A DNA stretch of 17,265 nt from positions 1-17,265 of the forward strand of contig JAJYKO010000022.1 in the NCBI GenBank assembly GCA_021788565.1, given 5' to 3'. The notes below the pieces were generated by a model. The model was given only the letters and a program-made list of their open reading frames with translations. It searched no databases and was not told the origin of the DNA. The DNA comes from Chloroflexota bacterium. GTDB taxonomy: Bacteria; Chloroflexota; UBA6077. The translations under genes and the position numbers were made by a program. Positions 1 through 6,189 of this stretch are shown here, one piece after another (position 1 is the stretch's first letter; each line of letters opens with the position of its first letter).

Positions 1-905
1 TGGAAGAAGACGATGTTCGCGCCCGAGGCGGCGTACCCCGCGAATATGGAGAGGTGCCCCATCCAGTTGTCCACGAAGTAGAGTCCCTTGCCCTCTGGTC
101 GCTCCGCGTACCTGAGAATGCCCTGGATCGGCGAGGTTCCGGCCTTGTGGATGGCGCCGAGGCTCTTCTCCTCCAGCGAGCTGATCCCGCCCTTGATGTT
201 GGCTGGAACCGGGTTCACGGTGCGGATGTCCAGTCCAGTCGCCTTGGCGCGCGTCTCGATCCGGTCGGCGGCGTCCAGGATCGCCTGTCCCACCTCTTTA
301 CTTACGGCCCGGCTGGCCAGGAACTGCTCCGCTCCGATGATCTCGGTGGTTTCGCCGAACATGGCGGTGCCGCCTGCCGAGACGATCTTGTCGTACAGGT
401 AGCCTATGGCAGGGTTGCCGGCCAGACCGGACGTGGTATCGGAGTAGCCGCACTTTACGCCGACGCAGAGGTGCTCGTCGCTCACCTCCTCGCGGCGGAG
501 CTTGGAGGCGTCGTGCACCAGCTCCCTGGCGAGCTGGATCCCCTTCGTGATGGCCCCGAATGTGCCGCCATCCTTCGCGGGGTCGATCACCTCTACTCGC
601 TTCCCGCTGGACGCGATCTCGTCGGCCAGCCTTTCCGCCGTGAGCTCTGGGTAGCCGACGCCGGGGCTTGCCGCGTGGAGAATGACGGAAGCGACGTTGG
701 GGTTGCGGCCGAGGCCGGTTAGCACCCTGGCGATTGTCTCGCGATCGTTGGCGGTGCGCCCCGAGCCGTGATCCGCTGTGATAAGTGTCTTCGTGCCCGC
801 CACGAAGTCGCAGATCTTGGCGGAGATGAAGCCCTGAGGGATGACGAGTACGTGGTTGCGTGTCCCTACCGAGCCGTCGGATCGAACGTAGCCCAGGAAG
901 CTCAT
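1..905 (-). CDS. UxaA family dehydratase, large (C-terminal-type) subunit, 3' end cut by window edge
   Basis: This is the C-terminal catalytic part of the altronate/galactarate dehydratase (UxaA/GarD) family, which removes water from sugar acids in hexuronate catabolism in the cytoplasm. The reading frame starts at the ATG at 905-903 with MSFLGYVRSDGSVGTRNH, a typical start for this domain. It contains GVKCGYSDTTSGLAGNPAIG, which matches the conserved Cys-Gly-x-Ser-Asp segment of the family. The start overlaps the stop of the upstream small subunit (ATGA), implying translational coupling. The frame stays open for about 301 codons to base 1, so the C-terminus is missing. In many bacteria the two domains are separate genes, as here. 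The exact sugar-acid substrate cannot be read from the sequence. It is a host gene outside the mobile element. Confidence 0.9.
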   Translation of the reverse strand, partial: MSFLGYVRSDGSVGTRNHVLVIPQGFISAKICDFVAGTKTLITADHGSGRTANDRETIARVLTGLGRNPNVASVILHAASPGVGYPELTAERLADEIASSGKRVEVIDPAKDGGTFGAITKGIQLARELVHDASKLRREEVSDEHLCVGVKCGYSDTTSGLAGNPAIGYLYDKIVSAGGTAMFGETTEIIGAEQFLASRAVSKEVGQAILDAADRIETRAKATGLDIRTVNPVPANIKGGISSLEEKSLGAIHKAGTSPIQGILRYAERPEGKGLYFVDNWMGHLSIFAGYAASGANIVFF

Positions 906-1210
906 GAATTGCCCCTTTCCGCCAGGTCGCCCCTGGCCCGGATGCCCTCCAGGTTGTGAATGTGGACCAGGGCTCCCTTTTCGATGGTGGAGTTCGCCTT
1001 TCCGATCGCCTCGCCGTACTTGCGGATGATCTCGCCTTCCCGGATCTCAGTAAGGGAGATCTTGAAGCCGAAGGGAATGGTTTCTGTGGCTCGGACGTTG
1101 ATGACATCGCTGCCGAGCATCGCGGCGACATCTTCGCCGGGCTGGGCTTCTTCCACGACGGTGGCGACGTTGTCCATCGTGTGCATGATCACTGCGCGTT
1201 TTGCCGGCAT
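902..1210 (-). CDS. UxaA family dehydratase, small (SAF domain) subunit
   Basis: A 102-aa protein that matches the N-terminal SAF-type domain of UxaA-family dehydratases, which works with the adjacent large subunit. Supporting segments are the hydrophobic start followed by DNVATVVEEAQPGEDV, then TIPFGFKISLTEI (the 'P-x-G-x-K-x-A' like region) and the family-typical YGEAIGKANSTIEKGALVHIHNL near the C-terminus, where the His-x-His/Asn metal-site region lies. A GGAGG ribosome binding site precedes the ATG, and the stop overlaps the large-subunit start. Transcription probably begins at the sigma70-like promoter at 1297-1270. The length is normal for a free-standing small subunit. I am confident of the family, not of the substrate. 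Confidence 0.9.
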   Translation of the reverse strand: MPAKRAVIMHTMDNVATVVEEAQPGEDVAAMLGSDVINVRATETIPFGFKISLTEIREGEIIRKYGEAIGKANSTIEKGALVHIHNLEGIRARGDLAERGNS

Positions 1211-1269
1211 GGTTTACCGCCTCCATTTGCTGGACGTGATCGCGGGGAACGGGATTGCATGATGGGGAC

Positions 1270-1297
1270 AGTATAGATGCGTGGGCCGGGGCGTCAA
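1270..1297 (-). promoter_or_regulatory. Sigma70-like promoter of the uxaA-type operon
   Basis: On the minus strand TTGACG (1297-1292) is followed after 16 bp by TATACT (1275-1270), close to the consensus -35 and -10 boxes. The predicted start lies near 1263, about 50 bases upstream of the small-subunit ATG. The box lies about 80 bp outside the terminal repeat that can be proven, so the insertion appears to have left this host promoter intact. Confidence 0.65.
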
Positions 1298-1376
1298 GGC
1301 GAGGGGGGGGTAGATGGGGGCGGTGCGGTTAAGGTGTGGCTGGCTGGTTGTGGTTGTGGTGCGGCCGGTGCGTGGT

Positions 1377-1457
1377 AGGCCGGTGGGTGTGGTGTCTCGG
1401 GTCGGCTCGGGTCGGGCGCCGCCGCGGGGCGTTGGAAGCCCGACTCTTGTGGTACTG
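1377..1457 (+). repeat. Left terminal inverted repeat (81 bp, perfect)
   Basis: The 81 bases here are identical to the reverse complement of 17265-17185. The repeat includes two tandem copies of CTCGGGTCGG and the segment GCGCCGCCGCGGGGCG. Because the right copy ends exactly at the window edge, the repeat may extend further outward (left of 1377). Terminal inverted repeats of tens to hundreds of bp are known for casposons, and the pair encloses cas1 and polB. Confidence 0.9.
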
Positions 1458-1519
1458 GTATACCGAGGATCCCGAGTGCTGTCCAAGTCGGTGCTGGTTG
1501 TTGGTGTGAGTCGATGCTG

Positions 1520-1536
1520 GCCGGCTACCTTGGTTT
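1520..1536 (+). repeat. Subterminal 17-bp inverted repeat, left copy
   Basis: GCCGGCTACCTTGGTTT is repeated in inverted form at 17139-17123. It lies 62 bp inside the left terminal repeat, against 45 bp on the right. It is a candidate binding site for the casposase or an accessory protein. Here it overlaps a hairpin with arms GCTGGCCGG (1516-1524) and CCGGCCAGC (1544-1552), just past the 3' end of the 198-aa gene. Confidence 0.7.
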
Positions 1537-1573
1537 CAGGCAACCGGCCAGCTACTGCTGTGGGTTTGTCGTG

Positions 1574-2170
1574 CTAGTCCTGGTCGCTGGACGACTCGCC
1601 TGCCAGACTCTCGAGGTAGCCACGCAACCCCACCAGAACCGGTGTGGTTTCGTCGGTGCCGTCGCCGTCGAGTTCCTCCATGAGAACGTCCACGGACTTA
1701 CCCCCTGCTAACTGAGTTTGCAGGTTTTCCTGATCCTCGTACAGCCAGCTACCCGCCTCTGCCCAGTGCAGGTCGAGCACCTCCCAGGGGTGGTCGCCGT
1801 ATTCGTGCGTTATTCTCCTGATCGTCTCGTCCGCGTCCTGCGCGTCCTCGCTGAGGACCGCCGTGTTATTGTTGCCGTCCCACTCGATGACCGTACCATC
1901 CACCACTCGCTGTGCCTCTGTCTCCAGCTCGTGCAGTAACCCGTTGGCCTGTCTCGCGCTGAGAATCGGGATCGGGTACCGTCTCACCATCCCGTGGTAA
2001 ACATCTGATGGGATCGCGTTGCCTATCTCAGCGTTCCAATCCGCTGTGAAGGCTCCGTCCCTGGTGTCCAGTTCCAGGTAACAATCCTGTGGCTGCTGCT
2101 GACGTGGGTAGATGTGGAGCAGCGCATTCGGGCTGCTCAGCTCGGTGATACGAAGGGGTGCCATCGTCAT
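1574..2170 (-). CDS. Unrecognised acidic 198-aa protein in the cas1 operon
   Basis: I do not recognise this protein. I chose the ATG at 2170 because it overlaps the stop of the upstream 70-aa gene (ATGA) and has an AGGAG ribosome binding site; the open frame continues upstream to 2461 but that part overlaps two real genes. The protein is strongly acidic, with motifs such as GAFTADWNAEIGNAIPSD, VIEWDGNNNTAVLSEDA and a C-terminal EELDGDGTDETTPV then GESSSDQD. No signal peptide or membrane segment is visible. It is the last gene of the cas1 operon, ending next to the left terminal repeat, so it may assist or regulate integration or be an accessory product. That role is inference from position only. 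Confidence 0.75.
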   Translation of the reverse strand: MTMAPLRITELSSPNALLHIYPRQQQPQDCYLELDTRDGAFTADWNAEIGNAIPSDVYHGMVRRYPIPILSARQANGLLHELETEAQRVVDGTVIEWDGNNNTAVLSEDAQDADETIRRITHEYGDHPWEVLDLHWAEAGSWLYEDQENLQTQLAGGKSVDVLMEELDGDGTDETTPVLVGLRGYLESLAGESSSDQD

Positions 2171-2379
2171 TTCTCCTGGCCGTTTCGACGGCATTCGCTT
2201 AACAATCTCTCCAGTCCCGCGATACGGTTCACTAGGGCCAGGGACGTCCCCTGGCTTGGGTAGAAGGTCCTCACTCTTCGATAGTCGATCTCCTTTCCAT
2301 ATTGTTCTGGCGTTAGCCTCTCCAACTTCGCACGGTAGGTGTCGATAGCCTTCTGAATTCGGCGGTCCCGATTGTTCAT
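2167..2379 (-). CDS. Small helical 70-aa protein between cas1 and the 198-aa gene
   Basis: A 70-aa, highly charged and probably helical protein (RRIQKAIDTYRAKLERLTPEQYGKEIDYRR and NRIAGLERLLSECRR). Its ATG overlaps the cas1 stop (ATGA), and its stop overlaps the next start the same way, which is strong evidence that it is translated. No known family is recognised. Codons for YPSQGTSLALV lie in a 27-bp repeat that also occurs in recD2 but in a different frame there. It may be a small partner of the integrase; this is inferred from coupling alone. Confidence 0.7.
   Translation of the reverse strand: MNNRDRRIQKAIDTYRAKLERLTPEQYGKEIDYRRVRTFYPSQGTSLALVNRIAGLERLLSECRRNGQEK
2233..2259 (-). repeat. 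27-bp hairpin repeat, copy in the 70-aa gene
   Basis: All 27 bases are identical to the reverse complement of 15831-15857 in recD2. The minus strand forms a hairpin with GCCAGGG and CCCTGGC arms around GACGT. The two copies are read in different frames by their host genes. Confidence 0.8.
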
Positions 2380-4376
2380 GCTTCCACCAGCCCTTCGCGT
2401 TGGTCGAGGGCAAGCTTTGCCAGCGTTTCGAAGTACATCGGGTGGGGGGTGTGTGTCCCACTCCGAATAAGGGAAGCGTACCGCAGTGATAGGCCGGTCA
2501 CTGCCACGATACGCGACAGAGGAACATCTGCCAGCTTTGGCCTTACCACCTTCTCGAATTCTTCATGTCCGTCTGCGCCTGGGTGCCGTGCCTCCCAAGC
2601 TGCCCGAGCCGCTGCCCTCTCTGACTGGGTGGCTGAGCGCTTTGCAGCTGCGACCCCGCCGTGCGCGGGGTCGTTGCCATCCTGCCTGAGAGATGCCAGC
2701 GCTTTCACACCAACCGACTTGAAGTTTTCCACTTTCAGAGTCTCAGCCTCGGGAGAGCACGACTCACAGTACAGACGGTTGTTGCTCGCCAGTGGTTCAC
2801 CGCAACCCTTGCAGTTGGCGGGCAAGGAAGCCGATGGGCTCGCTTCCCTTCGCTCGCCCTTCCTGTAAGCCGATCTGCCAGCAGAGCGCTTGCTCTGACT
2901 CAGCTTCGTGGATAGCACGGCTGTGCTGTGCTGAGTCTCGGATTCCGAGTGGTACCAGCTGTTCAGCGTCCCGGCGACCCACTCGGCGACTGGGGCCAAT
3001 ACCTTCCGCCAAATGGGAGCGGTTGAGCACAGTTCCCGTGTGAGGGTGGACGTGATCCTGACCACCCCGTCATGACGCTCGAAGAACTCCCGCTTACTGA
3101 AGGTGCGGGTCTTCAGCACCCCCAGAAGCCATGCGTCCACGTCGGGGCGTACAGCTTCCATCACGTCCAGGGCGAGGCCGTCGCGGGATGGCTGGTCCGT
3201 GTGCATGAAGCCGATACCCGGGTCGAGCCCGACGGTGAGCAGGGCAATGCGGGTCTCCGTCTCCAGGATGGCGTACAGGTAGTTAAGCAGGGCGTTTCCC
3301 GGTGTCGCCGCGCTCCGTGGGCCGTTGGCGATGGGCGAGGATCGGGAACCGAAGGACCGCCAGTGTTCGGGTACACGTTCCTTCTTAGGGAAGTTGATGG
3401 GTTGGGTACTCCAGGCAAGCCAGTAAGCCGCGGCCGCGTTAGCTTCCAGGACCCTCAGTTCTTCGAAGCTTGAAGAGCCTTCCAGCCGGCTACCCATGTC
3501 TAGAACATCAGCGCTATCTATTCCCATGGTATCCAACACGCGGGCCTGGCCTTCGATCTTGCGGGAGAGCAGGTAACGGGTGATGTCCAGGCCGATGGGA
3601 TAGGTACACAACCCACCGAGCGCCTGGGCTCTCCTGAGGTGTGGATAGTCAGACCCCAGGGGTGAGGTTGTGAGGATCACCTGGCCGTCGGCGTCGATCA
3701 TGCTGACAGCGGCGCCCAGGCTGTTCAGCCACTTCAGCGCTTCCAGGCTGACCATACCCGTGTGGCCCAGGATCACCAGACGCTTCAGACCCGACGTCGC
3801 GCGGTTCAGGAGAGAAGCCCTCCGGTCGTCCATGATGCCGTCGGAGAGCTCGAGCTGGCCGTCCTTGACGCGCACGCGGACATCGTAGCCATGGATGACG
3901 GCGAGGCCGTCGCGGACAGGGATTGGTCGCGGAGCGGGTTGTATGAGCTGGGGAGAGTCTACCGAGGGATATTCACTTGACAATAAAGTGTCCCCAATTG
4001 GGGACGTTTGTGATAATTCCCCCTGGGTCGGCTCGGTGGGGTTGGGTGCGGGTGTGGGTTCGGCTACTCGCTCCACTGGGCCGTGTGTACGCGCGTACAC
4101 TTCACTTGACGATAAAACGTCAACGCGCGTTGACTCTTTTGGCGATGAGGCGACCGCTCCTCCGCCGCCGGTGGTGTCACTGGAACCGTTTAGGCGCCTA
4201 AACTTTTTATTGTCAAGTGACTCATCGGGCCGCATGCGAGTAGCACAATACCCAACCCCGGGGCTGGGTGTTGGTGTGGGTGTGGGGATCGGGGCTGGTA
4301 TGGACGTAGGTTCTTGACGGCCACCCTCAAGGATGGCTTGACGGGGTGGGTGCGTGACGGTAGACTTCGGTTGCAT
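2376..4376 (-). CDS. cas1: Casposase-like Cas1 integrase with zinc ribbon and helix-turn-helix
   Basis: A Cas1 homologue acting without cas2 or a CRISPR array, so probably a casposase that joins the element's ends to target DNA. I use the ATG at 4376 (666 aa), preceded by AAAGGAAG; an open extension to 4466 lacks such a site and would overlap the predicted promoter. Residues 1-150 are a Pro/Ser/Thr-rich linker (PIPTPTPTPSPG). The Cas1 core spans about 152-475. The active-site residues are all present: Glu311 in EANAAAAYW, His392 in GLDPGIGFMH, Asp404 and Glu407 in LALDVMEAVRP. A zinc ribbon follows (CKGC about 522-525, CESC 537-540). The C-terminus is an HTH (LSRIVAVTGLSLRYASLIRSG, about 620-640). 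CRISPR Cas1 is typically about 300-350 aa; the extra linker and DNA-binding parts fit solo Cas1 of mobile elements. Three palindromic repeats sit in the N-terminal linker. Confidence 0.92.
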   Translation of the reverse strand: MQPKSTVTHPPRQAILEGGRQEPTSIPAPIPTPTPTPSPGVGYCATRMRPDESLDNKKFRRLNGSSDTTGGGGAVASSPKESTRVDVLSSSEVYARTHGPVERVAEPTPAPNPTEPTQGELSQTSPIGDTLLSSEYPSVDSPQLIQPAPRPIPVRDGLAVIHGYDVRVRVKDGQLELSDGIMDDRRASLLNRATSGLKRLVILGHTGMVSLEALKWLNSLGAAVSMIDADGQVILTTSPLGSDYPHLRRAQALGGLCTYPIGLDITRYLLSRKIEGQARVLDTMGIDSADVLDMGSRLEGSSSFEELRVLEANAAAAYWLAWSTQPINFPKKERVPEHWRSFGSRSSPIANGPRSAATPGNALLNYLYAILETETRIALLTVGLDPGIGFMHTDQPSRDGLALDVMEAVRPDVDAWLLGVLKTRTFSKREFFERHDGVVRITSTLTRELCSTAPIWRKVLAPVAEWVAGTLNSWYHSESETQHSTAVLSTKLSQSKRSAGRSAYRKGERREASPSASLPANCKGCGEPLASNNRLYCESCSPEAETLKVENFKSVGVKALASLRQDGNDPAHGGVAAAKRSATQSERAAARAAWEARHPGADGHEEFEKVVRPKLADVPLSRIVAVTGLSLRYASLIRSGTHTPHPMYFETLAKLALDQREGLVEA
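2651..2673. repeat. Perfect 9-bp hairpin inside the cas1 C-terminal linker
   Basis: CGACCCCGC (2651-2659) and GCGGGGTCG (2665-2673) form a perfect 9-bp stem with a 5-nt loop. It lies in the codons for NDPAHGGV between the zinc ribbon and the HTH, a likely flexible linker. It could be chance in GC-rich DNA, but it fits the pattern of hairpins in linkers seen elsewhere in the element. Confidence 0.5.
3974..4005 (+). repeat. Palindrome module, copy 1 (in cas1 linker)
   Basis: CACTTGACAATAAA (3974-3987), a 2-nt gap, then the 16-bp perfect palindrome GTCCCCAATTGGGGAC (3990-4005). It lies antisense to cas1, within the codons for the Pro/Ser-rich linker. Confidence 0.85.
4085..4134 (+). repeat. Palindrome module, copy 2, with a second palindrome in front
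   Basis: CACTTGACGATAAA (4103-4116), a 2-nt gap, then the perfect palindrome GTCAACGCGCGTTGAC (4119-4134). Another perfect 16-bp palindrome, GTGTACGCGCGTACAC (4085-4100), lies exactly 2 nt upstream of the constant motif, so this copy has a palindrome on each side. It lies in the cas1 linker, antisense to the gene. Confidence 0.85.
4188..4219 (-). repeat. Palindrome module, copy 3 (in cas1 linker, coding orientation)
   Basis: On the minus strand CACTTGACAATAAA (4219-4206), a 2-nt gap, then the perfect palindrome GTTTAGGCGCCTAAAC (4203-4188). With neighbouring bases, 35 nt (4184-4218) are identical to 14273-14307. It encodes SLDNKKFRRLNG within Cas1. Confidence 0.9.
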
Positions 4377-4402
4377 CTGAGACTTCCTTTCTCGGGTGCC
4401 AA

Positions 4403-4432
4403 CCGGCCGGGTGTTAGTAGCATCGCGGCCGG
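4403..4432 (-). promoter_or_regulatory. Hairpin in the cas1 leader
   Basis: CCGGCC (4403-4408) can pair with GGCCGG (4427-4432) in the predicted 5' untranslated region of cas1, ending about 27 bases before the start codon. It may affect mRNA stability or translation, but the stem is only 6 bp. Confidence 0.3.
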
Positions 4433-4453
4433 ACTTCTTTTGTTGTAGACTCC

Positions 4454-4482
4454 AACCTACTCGCACGCGGTAGGGTTGTCAA
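4454..4482 (-). promoter_or_regulatory. Candidate cas1 promoter
   Basis: On the minus strand a perfect TTGACA -35 box (4482-4477) is followed after 17 bp by TAGGTT (4459-4454), a weak -10 box. The predicted start is near 4447, giving a leader of about 70 nt with a hairpin. This would let cas1 be transcribed separately from the MerR-like gene. Confidence 0.5.
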
Positions 4483-4500
4483 TCCGTTCTTGCGCCCCTG

Positions 4501-4541
4501 GGAGCCGTTACCCGCCGGCTCCTGTTGGCATAGTCAACAGG
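4501..4541 (-). terminator. Two adjoining hairpins after the MerR-like gene
   Basis: GGAGCCG/CGGCTCC (4501-4507 with 4516-4522) and CCTGTTG/CAACAGG (4521-4527 with 4535-4541) are perfect 7-bp stems immediately past the stop of the 372-aa gene. They overlap by two bases, so they compete slightly. No clear U-run follows, so intrinsic termination is uncertain; transcript end protection is the alternative. Confidence 0.45.
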
Positions 4542-4545
4542 TTAT

Positions 4546-5664
4546 CTAAGCGCCACGCTCAATCGCGTCCATGATATGGTTGATCTCTTTCAGGTGTGCC
4601 AGGTGATTGAGCAAGATGATGGTGTCCAGTGGGTTCTTTCGATAGGCAATACGCCGAGCGATCTGCAACAGGTCGATAGTACTGCGTGCTGTGGTGATAT
4701 CCTCTTGCAAGCGCCTGTCGGTGAGGCTGCACACCCTCTGCCAGAGTGAACGTGCCGGCTCAAAGTCAAACATCACCAGTTGACCCGACATGTTCTCTCG
4801 CGGGCCAATTGTCAGGAAGGGCATGCCAATCGAAGCCAGGTCGCTCTCTTCGACAAGAGCGACCAAACTGGCGTCGGAGGCAGGTATCGCCATGGGGTTG
4901 GTAGTCGCCCTTCCTGTCATGAGGAAGGCCAACGTTTCAGCGAGCACCTTGGACAGCCCCTCGGGCGGTTGCTCAGCGAAGTCCTTGTCTATCATCGAAG
5001 GGGTCCCGTCTTCGGGGCTGTCCACCGAACCCCTGACGTTGGGGTCTCCATTCACGTCCACGGTTTCATCAATCGAGGCTGGTAATCCGACGAGACTGGT
5101 GATAACCGCACTTAGGGCGGCCGCAACGTGGTCAGACGCGCCGGCTTTCGCGGCGGGCTCAGTGAAGGTCGCGTTGAGCTGGTCGCCAATTTCCTCCTGG
5201 CGTTTATCGGTTAGGAGCGGGTCCTGGGTGCCCCGTGGGTCCCGCTCATTCTCAGTTCCTATCCTCTCCTGGTACTGGTGTGGATATAGCAAATGCAGGT
5301 TCCGCAGGCCAGGCAGGCTGTCTTGCAGCGAGCGCCAGAGCTGATACATCCGTTTACCAGAAGCTGTCTGCAAGTCCAGGTCGTTGAATTCAATGTGGTT
5401 GAACCCCTCCAGCCAGAGCCAGAGCTTAGCGGCTAGCGATCCAGACACATAGTGGCGCCACCGAGCTAGAGACTTGACGGTGGTCTCTGCCTCCGGTGGG
5501 AAGCGGTAAGGTGCCCGCCCGCGAGCCTGTCCCTCGATCTTCGCGCGGGTCGGTTCGGGTAGCAAACCTTCATCCTGCCAGGCCTTGATGGTCCACAGAG
5601 AGATACCGGGGCGGATATCCCTGGCCCCTTCGAGTAATTCGTCATAGCCCAAACGCCCCATCAT
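4546..5664 (-). CDS. MerR-like HTH protein, candidate regulator of the element
   Basis: A 372-aa protein whose first 70 residues resemble a MerR-type winged helix-turn-helix: YDELLEGARDIRPGISLWTIKAWQDEGLLPEPTR followed by a basic stretch and YRFPPEAETTVKSLARWR. The rest is not recognised: a middle acidic, probably disordered region (about 150-235, rich in Asp/Pro/Ser) and a C-terminal helical region ending DTIILLNHLAHLKEINHIMDAIERGA. The start ATG follows a purine-rich AGGGGAGG sequence. It is divergently transcribed from the long plus-strand operon across a 161-bp region with matching promoters, the usual layout for a regulator controlling both arms. Function as an activator or repressor is inference. 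Confidence 0.75.
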   Translation of the reverse strand: MMGRLGYDELLEGARDIRPGISLWTIKAWQDEGLLPEPTRAKIEGQARGRAPYRFPPEAETTVKSLARWRHYVSGSLAAKLWLWLEGFNHIEFNDLDLQTASGKRMYQLWRSLQDSLPGLRNLHLLYPHQYQERIGTENERDPRGTQDPLLTDKRQEEIGDQLNATFTEPAAKAGASDHVAAALSAVITSLVGLPASIDETVDVNGDPNVRGSVDSPEDGTPSMIDKDFAEQPPEGLSKVLAETLAFLMTGRATTNPMAIPASDASLVALVEESDLASIGMPFLTIGPRENMSGQLVMFDFEPARSLWQRVCSLTDRRLQEDITTARSTIDLLQIARRIAYRKNPLDTIILLNHLAHLKEINHIMDAIERGA

Positions 5665-5694
5665 GCCTCCCCTTACCTACCACGATTTAAGAGT

Positions 5695-5703
5695 ATTATA
5701 GCA
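5695..5703 (-). promoter_or_regulatory. Extended -10 promoter for the MerR-like gene
   Basis: On the minus strand TGCTATAAT is a perfect extended -10 element. The predicted transcription start is near 5688, leaving a short leader of about 24 bases. No clear -35 box is seen, as is common for extended -10 promoters. Confidence 0.65.
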
Positions 5704-5793
5704 CTACCACAGAGAAACACAATACCCCCTTGGCCCTACATCCCGGGAGTGTATTTAGGAGCATTTCGTCCACCCTGGCGCGAGGGGGGCGTT

Positions 5794-5802
5794 TGCTATA
5801 AT
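5794..5802 (+). promoter_or_regulatory. Extended -10 promoter for the plus-strand operon
   Basis: TGCTATAAT, the same nonamer as the opposing promoter at 5703-5695. The predicted start is near 5809, right before the AAGGAGGTGG ribosome binding site at 5811-5820. No good -35 box is present. Confidence 0.7.
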
Positions 5803-5825
5803 GCGGGCGCAAGGAGGTGGTTGAT

Positions 5826-6029
5826 ATGACCGAACAGAAGCGGCACCGATTCTTCGCGCTACCCGCCCCGCTGGTGGCCAGGGCTCGGGCTGAGGCGCTG
5901 GCGACGGGGGAGACGCGAGACGCCGTGGTTCGCGCGGCCATTCTGGAACTACTTCAAACGCTGGGGGTGAAAGTTGATGAAGAGAGACATGGCGCCATGC
6001 ACGATGCGCCTGCCGGCCAGTGTCGATGA
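5826..6029 (+). CDS. Small ribbon-helix-helix-like protein 1
   Basis: A 67-aa basic protein and first gene of the plus-strand operon. The ATG at 5826 is chosen over a GTG at 5817, because the latter falls inside the strong AAGGAGGTGG ribosome binding site. The pattern RHRFFALPAPLVARARAEALATGETRDAVVRAAILELLQTLG has a short strand-like start and two helices as in ribbon-helix-helix (Arc/CopG-like) DNA-binding proteins. The last 53 nt overlap the next gene. It is probably a transcriptional regulator or DNA-binding factor of the element, possibly acting on its own promoter. Assignment rests on pattern only. Confidence 0.65.
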   Translation: MTEQKRHRFFALPAPLVARARAEALATGETRDAVVRAAILELLQTLGVKVDEERHGAMHDAPAGQCR

Positions 6030-6189
6030 TGCGCTGCGAGGCGTGGCCGGTTCCGCGGGGCTCACACCGAGCGAGGTCGTAGCGCTCGCGTTGAGTCGCT
6101 ATTTCATCAGGCACGGCCTGGACCCGCGTATCGTGCAGCCCGGGACTCAACCATCCGTGTTGGAAGTCGAGAAAGGCGTTATCACATGA
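5977..6189 (+). CDS. Small ribbon-helix-helix-like protein 2
   Basis: A 70-aa protein with a ribbon-helix-helix signature: TMRLPASVDDALRGVAGSAGLTPSEVVALALSRYF, where the strand TMRLP is followed by two helices with the typical T-x-S-E-V turn. The ATG at 5977 is preferred over the adjacent TTG. It overlaps the previous gene by 53 nt in another frame, and its stop overlaps the next start (ATGA). Such proteins act as dimers on palindromic operators, so it could bind one of the element's palindromes, but nothing shows this directly. Confidence 0.7.
   Translation: MKRDMAPCTMRLPASVDDALRGVAGSAGLTPSEVVALALSRYFIRHGLDPRIVQPGTQPSVLEVEKGVIT

Larger units (their letters stand above)
1298..1573. other. 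Gene-free left end of the element: G/T-rich outer segment, terminal repeat and subterminal repeat
   Basis: No convincing gene is seen between the uxaA promoter and the end of the 198-aa gene. The plus strand is strikingly G/T-rich and almost free of A from about 1300 to 1400. It then carries the 81-bp terminal repeat (1377-1457), a GT-rich spacer, and a 17-bp subterminal sequence (1520-1536) inside a hairpin. The left junction with host DNA must lie between about 1298 and 1377 but cannot be fixed because the matching right-hand sequence is outside the window. Confidence 0.6.

Noticed and set aside
298..1131. Long frames overlapping the uxaA genes on both strands
   Set aside because: They are shadows of the UxaA reading frames in GC-rich DNA; the translations are Arg/Pro-rich with no domain.
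1314..1577. Open frames through the left terminal repeat (and the matching one at the right end)
   Set aside because: They are low-complexity Val/Gly/Arg-rich translations of G/T-rich DNA, lack ribosome binding sites, and mirror each other only because of the terminal repeat.
2171..2461. Longer N-terminus for the 198-aa gene
   Set aside because: The extension overlaps the cas1 end and the whole 70-aa gene, lacks a ribosome binding site, and the ATG at 2170 has both an AGGAG site and stop overlap.
3977..4014. TTGACA in the palindrome module as a promoter -35 box
   Set aside because: No -10 box lies at a suitable distance; the nearest candidate, GATAAT, is about 29 bp away in copy 1 and absent in the others.
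3974..4219. CRISPR array next to cas1
   Set aside because: The three modules differ in palindrome, orientation and spacing, and there are no regular spacers or leader. No other direct repeat array exists in the window and no cas2 is present.
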